From: Hymenolepis diminuta
Taxonomy: Eukaryota > Platyhelminthes > Cestoda > Cyclophyllidea > Hymenolepididae
Assembly (NCBI GenBank): GCA_900708905.1
Contig: CAADRB010000016.1
Span: 1,679,000-1,742,999 of the forward strand
Direction: 5' to 3'
Length of the DNA stretch: 64,000 nt
The notes below the pieces were generated by a model. That model was given only the letters and a program-made list of their open reading frames with translations, made no database searches and was not told the origin of the DNA. Shown piece after piece: positions 49,501-61,500 of this stretch. Every line of letters starts with the position of its first letter. Position 1 is the stretch's first letter. Position numbers and translations under genes: made by a program.

Positions 49501-52500
49501 ACGATCTCACTATTCCTACCTTTAATAGACTGAATATTTCAGAGAGTTTCTTGTCTCTTGAGGCACAGTTTTGTGCGAGAAGCCTGCCTCCTCAATGGAT
49601 CTAACACCAGCTTATCCAAGTTCGCATATGGACTCTCGAAAAACCGTCCACGACACCTTACAATGACCTCAATTTACTAGCTTTGAGCGCATGGAGAAAC
49701 CAAAAGTAGAATTTAGCAAACGTCTCCGCAAGGAACTAATGAATAGAGTTGCTAAAGGACAGCAATCACAAAAAAGGGACAATTCATAGCCTGATCCTGC
49801 TTAAACGGACAGCGATAATCGTCGCCCACAATAATCACCCCAGAAACGGAATCTGGAACAGAGTAGTCCCATACTTATAATCGAGAATGCTCTAAAGAGG
49901 TTCCGTCTATTGTTGGTGATTCCAACTCTGTACGAGGGGAGAAACAGCACTGCCGCCCGAGCAAGCGCCAGCCATCCACAATAGACGAGCAAAGCGAAAG
50001 AGGAACACCCAGAAACCAGAAGTGTCAAATCTTCCAAAAATAGTCCAGACGGGAACGGTGCTAGTATCCACAACAAAATCTCCCAGGCAGCCCCACTACC
50101 ATGTTATCACGCTGTAATAGTTCGGCCAACCGATTCCGATCCTCTAAAACTTCAAACAGTTTCGTCACGTTCTTTAGGTGTCAATATCTTCAAAAATAGC
50201 CTTATCGACAAAGCGAATGCTATCCCATCCGCCTCCGTCTTCAGAAATACTATTGCAACCTCCCCATCTCAATAGCTCCATTCAATATGCAAAGTTGCGG
50301 CAAGCAGCAGACAAAAGAAGCGCCTCAAGGCATGTGCAAATATCAACACTAAAGTAATGCAACCAGACAATTTCCTACTCGGTTCCCCCTCAAATCCGTA
50401 TGATTTCCATTCATTCTTAATCACTTGGTCTTCATGACTTTAAAATAACCCACTTTTGAATTTTTGTCTATCCCATTAGTTCCTACAATATGGTAACTCC
50501 TAAATTTGTGACCTTGGTTCTTGTTAGCCCCAACAATAGTTGCTATAGTACTTTTGATGACGCAAATACAACTTGACACATAAAGCGCCTGCTCCAACCC
50601 ACATTTAATATGCTAACGGACTGAGATTGCAAACCAAGAGGGAATCCGACATCACGTGATGTCAAGATGTCGATCTAAGACAACGTTCACGCCAGTTAAC
50701 ATCTTAATCTCTCCTTTAGTCGTGAGATGGCGATAATGCATTTGATACTGATGATGTAATGCATATTTAGTAAACAAAATTTCACCCTATTAGACTGAAA
50801 TTTAGCGAAGTAAGATGCGATGATCAGGAGAGAAACTATCTCCAATTTCAAATTTGACTAGTAATTTCACTTTGGATCAGCCGATGCTCCTGACCATTGA
50901 TTGAGTTTTAAAAAGTAAAAAAATAGGGGCATAAATTAAGCCGGTTGATTTCTGGCGAATTTAATGGAATAAGAATTCTAAGTGTTATGAAGGCGTTTGA
51001 AGTTCATATCAGCGGTTTACTTGAGTTCTTGGTCACGCAAACTCCGATATCAAGGAGGATCCAGAAAGCGTACTCTTAATTGGTGATTAACCGTAGGATT
51101 CAATTACCTAATAAATTCACCTGTAAAATGATTTAAAGGGAGACTGAATATTAAAATATTCATTATGGGATGACATTATTAATTAGAAGTTTTGTCCTTT
51201 GGCATGGGAAAATTTTCAATAAGAGGTACTATGAAAAATCATTTTAAGCAGAAAGAAAATATAATTTAATTGTGATCTATTTTGAAGAATAAACTCATTC
51301 TTTGAATGACTTGATTCCAATTAAGTAGACTATGAATAACGATTTTCGCAAACCCCACGTTCTCTTCGGTATTAATAGCAACTGAATACACAAAATTCTG
51401 CGATAACTTACTAAGTTGATTCTCAAGTTCGGCTTCTAAAAGTCCATCATTTGAGTACAGTTCTTCAGTAGGTAAAGGCCCTATTTCAGCCGGTCCAGCA
51501 TCGGGCATTTTCCCAGTGGTTGCCAAGCAAATAAGTACCGTTCCAAGCTTGTAGTTAATTTGAGCCTGGTAGTACTGGGACTTAACATCAAGTAGACTAA
51601 GCCATGAGGAGGGAATAACTCGACAGATTTGGGTCCATTCTTCATTTCCAGAACCTGATGCTTCTGGAGAGGCCAGCTTGCCGAAACATTCACTCAACTG
51701 GAAAAAAAGGGAGAAGGGCTTGAAAATGCACAAATTTATTAAGCAAAGAGCGGTCAGAGTATGAATCGACACATCAATCAGGTGCCTAATACTAAAGCGT
51801 CACATCTTATCTGTTATTGAACTCCAAACCCACGTTAATTCGTAAACCTAGCCTCTTTTATGACTAGTACGCCTATTTACACTTGGGAAACACTCAAACT
51901 CTTTTTCATGCTCTTATGTTTCATCTTGTATCTTGAAACTTTAGGAACGGTTATTACCAGGACAGACTTTAAAGATTACGTGTATTTTTAATGTCTAGAT
52001 CAAACTCCAAGTTATTAAGAATAGACAGTAAAAATTTAATTCAACCTACAGATAAATTGTTTTTATTAATTAAAAATAGTTTTTGAATGAAAGAAAGACA
52101 TGCAGACATTCAAAATGAAAGCAAAAGAATGCATTAAGGGGTTAAAAAAGAGATTTTGAAAGCGATCGAGAGGTGGGGGCAAAGAAAATTTTAACGGAAG
52201 TGTCCGATCTAGCTGCATTCTTTATTTTTACAACATTCCTTTGAAAAGTACCACTGTTTCTAATTGTCTTCTACTCGGATTAAACAATTGAATTAAAGTC
52301 CAGCATTTCTTAATAGTTCGAGCGAAATGAACGAAGGTGCATAATTACAGAATTAAATACTCCGATCTACACAAGGGATCACCAAGAACTGTTATGCAAA
52401 TTTCAAAGCCAAGGACTCCACAATTTAGTCGCGAATGGTTTTGGAAACTGCTTGTAAACAGCCAAAAACTATTAAAAGTTCAAATAAAAGTCTCATTATA

Positions 52501-55500
52501 TTAGATTCTTCAATTTCTCCCCTTATGAAAAGTTGATGAATAATTAAACAATATGATTTTGAAAATAAGAGAGGTTGGATACTTCTCCCTTCTACTTATG
52601 ATTTAAATAAATGAAAATGACGATCTATACCACTTTGATACATATTATTTATGCGTGTTTAGGTCCAAAAAATGATGGAAATTTCACAAAAAGGCATATA
52701 ACCAAAATCCCAAATGTCGGTCCTCTTTCCCGCCCCTTTTATTGCCCAGACTAGCACTCTCGAAGATTTTGTTTAAATACTTTTTTTAAACCGAGGATTA
52801 CGCTGAAGAGGTATAAGTTATTAAAATATGAAATTTAAGGTAACTTACGAAGGCTGCACCACCAATATAGTTTATCAGCCTTGAAGTTTCTGGTTCTTGT
52901 TGACATTCAATCATCTGTTTTAGAAACACGGCTTCTTGGGCTTGTACCTGAAATCATACAAGGAATTGGCGAATGTCATTGGAAAGGGAAAATAAGAGGA
53001 AACAGAAACTAACCTGCATAATTCGGATGAGAAATCCCAACAATTCGGCACTCATATCTCGACTAGGAGCATGAGCAAAACTCTCCTGAAGGACTTGAAG
53101 GTTTGCCCGGGCTTGGACAAACCACTTTGTTTGTTCTGCCAGCGAATCGACAGCACCTACGTCCTGAAATATAGGCCGAATCGAATTAAAGTATTTACAT
53201 ATGATTCCATATCTTGGAGTTTCAAGTTCAAATAATGGCAAATCACTCAAGTTAATCATTTTCGATTTTAGTAAAACTTTAAGTAAAGCAATGCTTAATA
53301 GCTATCAATTAAGATAATTTAGTGGAGGAGAGGTAGTTTTGATTTGTGTCAAATGCAAATCCTAGCTTATATGAGCAAGCCGAGCCTTAAATAAGAATGC
53401 GGGATGATGGCAAGAACTCGGTCATTTCTCTTAGATGAATAAGATTCAGTTTATAAAATGTCTGATATGGGATACAAGCCAACATGAAAACAGAAATTCA
53501 GTACAATTTGATAACCGATAACCTTCAAAAATGGGTTCCTATCGGGCTTAAGGCCTTTAAATACATTTTGATAAAAACATCGATACAGCGTTTCGATTGA
53601 GATGTTTTAAGTGTCATGAGTTCTCATCTAGGGAATTTTCCGCCAAAAGAGGCATAAGTGATTGGTGAAGTTTTACTTTGAAAAAAAGTGCCGATATTTT
53701 CGGTTAACACGAACTGAGTCTAGAAATAAAATACAGGTGATGGCATCATAATTTGGTAGTTGACTCACCCATAGAATTAGTGAAGTGCGATTAGTTCATA
53801 AAACTGTAATACTTATGAAATGGCAAGTGATCTTAAAACATATACATGCGTGAATCTTCTTTATGCAATAAGTGGAAGCTTGAAAGGAAAAAACCAGCGG
53901 AAAGTTTGTTGGAGAAAAGAATCACACTTGGAATTGACATCAGATCATTTTATTAAGACCGAAATCTTTATGTTGTTTTAAAAGGAAACCCATATAATGT
54001 TGGTCTAGTTAATCCGCATATTTTAATATTCCTTGGTTATAACCTGATGAATTTCCAAAATAGCCACGAACTCCAGAACTCAGTAACACGTAATTACATT
54101 AATGGTGGTTTCTAATTCAAAATTCTCAATCAAAAATAAATTCCTGATTTAATTTTTCTCTAATAAAAGCCATTCAGTTTTAGTTAACATTCTAGCATAA
54201 GTCTATTACTATATTTTCGAATTGAAATATGTTTAAATTTTCATATTTTTAAATAGAAATCGCATGAAATTTATTAGGAACTTAAAAGAAAATGTTTCAA
54301 TAAAATTACAAGGTATTTTAATCCTATCTGCAAGGAGAGGATTGAACGAGAGATTAGTAACGGCAGACACGCCGAGATAAAGTGGGAAATTACTTTTAGG
54401 GATAAATTTAAAACCAGCCAGTTGTTCTTTGCTGTCTGAAAAGACTAATGAATCTAGAGATTATGATCAATCATTTCGTTGAATTGGATAGAAAAGTAGC
54501 GCCAAACACTAGGAATAAGAACCATCAATCATGAACCAGGAAGCAGGATCCTTAAGTTCGAACCTATTTAACAAAATCCAAACAACATAATAAATCGAAA
54601 ATCCAGACGAAGTAAATCCCCATTTAATGTACTTATTTTAACCGATTCTCCTTCTTCACTTCTTTGGATTATTCTGCCGTTCCTATTTTGAAACACATTT
54701 CTGTAATTAAACTTTCCCTTGCCGTAAGAAATCGCTCAAATGAGTGTGTAAGTTTCTCATGAATTTCATTATATATTGAGTCACCCATATCCACTAAATC
54801 AGAGAAGCTCTGGCTAATGCATGCAAGTGAGTCTTTTATCAGCCGACACCAAATAGAGAAATACTTACGAGGAATGAGAAAATAAGGCGGCATATGTTGA
54901 CTCAACTCGTTGATGCTGTCTCATATTTCTTCTACTCATAGATTCCCGAAACTGCAAACTGCTCTACATTTTGACCATTCTATGATTCAGAAATGGTGCC
55001 ACAAAAATGACAGAGAAAGGTGAGGTGGAATTTATAATCGAAATAAAATTCTATGAACTCGGCAAGCGGAAATTGCAATTACCAGCTCTTAAGGACAGCT
55101 TTGATTGCTCTTCTTCGACCGAGCTCATATGCTGCTAAGTAGTTTCCGTTTCATTCTCATTCACATATGCGTCGTTCTTCTGCATACGGCCGTGGTTGCT
55201 TAGCATCCACGTTTGCTTCATAATTATTCGATCTCCCGCCCTAGGAACCATCAAATCTCATGTCGAGCATGGTCCAGACAACTGGATTCTGGATCTTGAC
55301 TCCTTACTGAAGGAAAATTCAGAACACTAATTCAGCATCACAGCTTTGAAATTCAAAATATAAAAATAACAGAACTTTTGAGATTTTTCCTCGAATGGAA
55401 TATCATAAACTATTAAAAAACCGAATCTAATATGCTTGATGCATTCAAATCACGTGCAATCATCCTGTTGGGAATTTGAGTTTCAACAGAATGAAACAAC

Positions 55501-58500
55501 CGGACTATCACCCATTTCCTCAAGATCCGAAACATTATGCACGTTTTTATTTAATCAATGCACGTACTATCGTAAATACACAGAACAATTACCTTTCCCT
55601 CTACTAACTTCAGTAAAATATATCATAGTGGATACTGGGAGAAAGTAACTGATTAATGACCTTCTACAGGGAATTGAACAATTACGATCATCAATCATAC
55701 CTTATTTCACTTTCTTTTAACCTCTTTCATTCATTTTATTTCAATAAAAGAAAACTTTTAACAGAATGAATCTCAGAATTGTAAAATACCCTATCATGAG
55801 TTCAATTCAGCTCGGCAAACCACCATGCAATAGAGGTATCCGAACAACGCCCTGAATCTTAGTTTAGCTTAAATGGCTCTCTAGCTGACTTCAAAGTAAT
55901 TTAATTTATTGAAGGCCGCCGCTCACCTCTCTTTTTTAATCATTTAATGATCCAATAATCTTGTTCTATCAGTTTACTCTAATCTCCTATCAATTACTTG
56001 GCGTTGATAACCATAGTGTGGGGGTGGAGGGGTTGTATTTGTTTTCTTTAGAAATAGGATGTCCAATGTGGGTGGCTACTCTTGTCACGTAATGTGCGCC
56101 GATATGTTGCAAATCTGTGCGATCTGATGAGTCAGTAATATGAGTGGGACTACGTAATTAATGGGTACGCTAACCATGTTAGAAGTTCTGTTGAAATATG
56201 AGGTGTCTGAAATTGCCCAAAACGATTACCTTAACTGGTGATTGGTGCTAGTGTTCCCAGCTCTCCATTCATAATCATCCATATTTCAAAAGTTGTAAGT
56301 GAAGAGCTAGGCGATCAGACTCATTTATCATCCACCTTGGATCTAGATGGGGTGTTGGAAACTAGACGAACACTAGAGATATCGATTACAGGTCATTTGA
56401 TTAGATTCTTAAACTAATCTTCTATCTTGCTATCTTAATGATTTAATCATTGCATTAAAAAAATCATCCAATTTTTTAATGAAATTTTTGTCCATGCAAA
56501 CCAAATCAAGTGATTTCTGGTCCTTTAGTGCCCCTATAGGTCATATGACTTTGTTTCATGACTGAGTTAACATTAAATCAGACTTAGAACATTAGATGGT
56601 TAATTTTAATACTTTATTAAAGAGTAATCAAAGGGCATATTCGACGTAGTTTACGCAGTAAAGCAGGTGTGTTTGAATGTGTAATTCGAAAGCAAAACAT
56701 TGAGTTCTCTATTTTCACACGCCATTATGCATAAAAATTAGACGCAAGAGAAAAAAATATGCGCTGCCTTAAGACACACCTCACCCTGTTGCGCTAAGCA
56801 GGTGCCTTTTCTCACCCGCAAATCGAAGTAGTATGAAGTAAAGAAGCGAGATTTCGACGTTCATGTCTGATAATTCAGAGGTCATGAGATGAAGGCTTAG
56901 GAGTTCACATTCAGTGGATAATAGGTTAATCCTGGTCAACAGAAGAGATTCTTTAAAGGACGGTTCCAAAATACCTTCTCCCTACGCAAGTCACACTCTG
57001 TTAACACTCCTCTTTAAGGAATGACATAAGGCCTGACGACTGAAGTTTTGATTAACGCCGAATCTGTGATAATTTGTTCTTCAGGTCTGTTTAGGCAAAC
57101 TGTCAAAATGTCGATAGCAAAACAAATCTGCATAAATTTATTTAGGAAGACATTTTTTTAATGCTCATCCTGGGTAGAGATTGAGGTCATTGAAGCCAGG
57201 TTTAACCAGTGCAGCAGATCAATCTGCTCACTGAGTACGCATCAATAGACCTCTAACCCGTGATCTCTGATTTTGCAGAAGAGCAAATTAACCTCCTCTC
57301 CATGTTAGCACACTATCTCATAATAATGAGACATTTCATAATTGGATAAAAAATGTCCGGATCAAAAGCCTTTCTTAGTAAACAAGGATCGTTCGTATAT
57401 AACCCTCAGTCGGGATTTTTTAGAAATAAGTCTAACAACTAACTTAAGAAGGTTTTTGAAATAAAAAGGATTAACCAGTCGAGTGCCTAATGTTACATTG
57501 GACTGCGTTTTTGACTCATAAATAACAGCTGAAGGCAAGAAAAGATAATAAAATTCGGCACAAGTACAGCACAGAAGTCCAATTAAATAAAGTGGATTGT
57601 CCATCACATTCCTTTGCCTTCACATTTTTCCCTTGAATAGATACGAATGGGTTTAAACGAAGGACAAAATAAAGCGGGAAATAAATTCAAAGTAAAACAA
57701 AAACATCAGAGGATCTTACGCAAGCAGCGGCGATTTGAGAGCAAAGGGCGGCATAATTGAAAATGAGAGAACCTTTTTCGAAGGCAGGAGAGCGTTGGCT
57801 GTGCCGTTCTCCGGTGAATGTATCAGACCTGAACAAAAAGATTAAAGTGATTAAAGAGTAGAAACAGCTAGAGTTATTAATAACACATATAAGTTTAAGT
57901 GAACATGAAAAGTTGTCATATGGCATTCTAATTGAAGGAAATGAACAACCACAGAGAAACATTCATGGCTTCCTAACAGGTTCACTTGTGAGACACTTGA
58001 AATTTAATCAAATAAATACTTTTATCAGGAGGTGACTGAGATAAACACTAAAAATAAATATATTTGTGGAGATACCATACAGCATGGATGCTGATCGACT
58101 CTCGAAACTATAAAAACGCAAACGCAATAATATAAAATAAAAGGACAAGTTTTCTAGAATAGTCGCAGATTTAATCTCTGCTTAAAAGAACTTCTGTTGC
58201 ATATTAAGGGTACATGAATAATGATTCTTTATTACTTTCCATGATTCTATTAATCTTTATTCTTTTATACTCCAATAAATCATTTCCCCATCAAAGTAAT
58301 GTTATTGACTCCACCTATCACTGAATGTAATCCATCACATTTCGAAGCCATAACAGCACACTGCTGAGTTTGACAGTTTTTAAAAAAGTAGCCTATTTAT
58401 ATGTTTATCATTTTATGTAAATTTAGCAACTAGCATCAGGTGCACTGACACAATAATGACCAGACCTGGGCACTGGAAGAATGCTGATGATTATTTTTAA

Positions 58501-61500
58501 TCAAATTCAATCGCGCAGAACCTCCGAAATAAGAAGGCATGATTCATTATTTGCACACAATCAAACTTGCAAGAACGCCAGCCAACTTACACCGGTTGGT
58601 TGCATGCATAATTAGACTGCTTTCAGAAACAGAGTTGGAGAAGTAGAAGAAGAGCGTAATGGTAGCCAAAAACAAATGAGTGAGCTTACTGTCTCACAGG
58701 TTTGATTTCGTGTCAAACATACGCCCCCTACAACTCAGCACTGGAAAACACGAGTAGAATTCAGCGTAAAAGGAAGAGCTGAGAAACAGGAATTTAATGA
58801 TACTTAAATATTTAAAAGGAGCAAGAATATCTTCAGCTTCTGAATATCACCTGTATTTCAGTGACGTACATGAAGGATAGAACCCGTGAGCATTACTTTT
58901 ATATATGTGCATATGCATATATATGGTCAATTTATTTGATTTGATGTCCTAACAATAGGTCATGAATCCAGAAAAAGAAAGTTAGGCGCTATTTTCCAAT
59001 AGATGGTTGTAGGAATTTGAGATTATAACCTGGTTTACCGTTCAAGATACAGAAGCGGGTGGAAAGTATCAAAGAATTGAATGATTTACTAATCAAACGG
59101 CTTCTTTGTGAGTTCATAACCAATGGGCTTGACAAAACTGAAAAGCATAAATAGAAGGGTTTTGTCTCTCCGATTTCTAGCAACGAAACGCATACAGCTT
59201 TGATACTACTCACTTTTCATAGTATGTTCTTTGAGCTGAAAATATTACTTAGGCCAAAATTATCTTGAATATTAAGTAAATATTGGATTCGGCTATATAA
59301 TTATGAAATCAATTTATTTATTTATTTTAATTTAAGTAATTGATCATCTTACACTGAGCTTCCTATGCATTTGCTAAAACATGGCTTTAACACTTCACAA
59401 TTTTGACTTTGATCAAATCGATAAGTTTATCAAGTGCTTAGCACTCATAAATAAATTCTCACACAAATTCTGTGATTTGGTTTACGAACACAAGTTAGAA
59501 AGTCTTTCAAAACCGCTACAACTACTCATCTGTGCATTAAAATGAATATTAGATCCATATATCTATTCCAGCAAAGTATCTCGACAAATTAATATTTACT
59601 AGAGAAGCTGATATATGTCCTCTTCTTCGTACACTAACATTAATCAGAAAGCGTTGAAATACAAATAGTTGAATAGTCTACCCTCATGCTCCAGGTTTTT
59701 TAATCAAAATTTCACTACTTTAGGTCCATTGCATTTAGGTGAGGGCTGGAAGGATGCTGAAGGATGACCCTCTATGCATTCCTAAATTTATCGCTTATGA
59801 AGCCAAAGTGATATTTTTATCTGCCCTATCTGTCATATTTGTCGATTCTTCATTTTTCTCTAACTATATCGTTCCATTTGAGAATACATCTGCATTCATA
59901 TACCCGCCTCTGTTCCTTATCTCTCTCATCCGATTGAATCCTCATCATAACTTGATCAATACATTCCGGCCAAAACAGCTCTTGGTCGTCTTCTAGAATC
60001 GGTGTTAGCTGTCAGCCGTTGGTCGTTATCTTAACTCCAACAATGGAAATTTTCCTTTCGATTACGAAGGAAAATAAACGTAAACTAACTCGAGGCGAAT
60101 CAGTGCATCAGTATTTCCTTTTTAATTTACAAATGGGGACAAAGCTAGCGCGGTCATTATCCAGTATATCAAATATTCGGTAAACATACACAAAGAAATT
60201 CCGCCTTAAATTAACTTAGGAGGTAAAACTAATTACTATTAGTATAAAAATATGCTAATATTTTAAAATGTTATTTATATTTTTAATAATTCAATATTGG
60301 ATTTATACATAAAATCCACGAAACTTACCAAGAAAATCGGAAACCATGATGAATCGACTCATCAAAGAATCTTCTTTCTATTGTATTGAGCAAATTGTAG
60401 TAGGATTTGAAGTGTTTTAGACCAGCATTAGACCTTTCGGGTTCCATAATTCTCTATTTTGCACAACAGAGATAAAATTTATTTGTTTTAAGAGGTATTT
60501 GGTTATATTTAAGTATATAAGAAGGAAATCATAATAAATTCTTGTATCACAGTAAAAAAACGAATACTTTAAATTTAATTATACATTATTTTATGAGCAA
60601 ATATGGAAGTAAGTAATTTATAATTTAATTTTTATTACCATTCGATATTCTGTAAGTTTGTCCAAACCTTCGGCGTATTGTTCTGGGTCATCGTGGTAAT
60701 GTGAGGTGATAAAGGGTGAGAGAGCGGCTCGAAAATCGATTTGATAGGTCTCTTTCAAACCAATCGGGATAACTGGAAGACGTGATCTGAAAAGGTTTTA
60801 TATGGGGGTAAATAAAAGCTACAATACAGAAGGGTATAAGGATGTCATTTGAAATTCGAATTATTTTTCTCTAAGTCTACGCATAGACAAGGGCGAAAAA
60901 ACTCAGTTACACAAACGCGTTCATGTTCTCTAAAGTTAATCAGTTAATTAAAATGGCTTTCCAATTACTTCAACTTGCCTTATTTGTCATTAATATAGGG
61001 TTCTAAAACAACATTTAGAGCACTTTACCATTTTCATAACAGAGCTACTACAAACATTCATTAAGGGGATTTACCAAGAATGGCCGACTTTAGCCCGATC
61101 AACAACTTCAACACTCTTCATTTAAACTCCCACGAAATTAATTCAAGAGTAGACTTTTTAATAATTTAATAGATCAACGTAAAATTATCAGAAATCAAAT
61201 ATTTCATTTTGAGTATTTTAAGAGAGCCATATACAGTTATCAATCTTCTTGTTTCATCAAAGATATAAATAAATTAGATAGAACCTCCTTCAGGTAAAAT
61301 TAGAGTTTAAGTACCCTCAGTGGGGTTATTTGAAATCATCTAATAATTGGTTAACAACTGCTGTAACTTGCTGATTAATAGCTGGATGATTTAAAAGTAA
61401 ATGAGTATGAAATTATTATTTAATTGATGTTAGAATTCTATCCATAATGAAATTTCAAAATGTAGGTATCACAATTAGATATCTGGTAAACGTAACCCAT

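Noticed and set aside
56124..56160. CTGATGAGTC...GAC, a second hammerhead-like core
   Set aside because: A GTC/GAC stem II is possible, but TACG stands where GAAA is required.
56781..56969. Minus-strand frame with faint resemblance to the BRO1 segment before RFFPP
   Set aside because: It lies downstream of the exon that should follow that segment, and the true counterpart was found at 60329-60453 with matching phases. It also overlaps a repeat.
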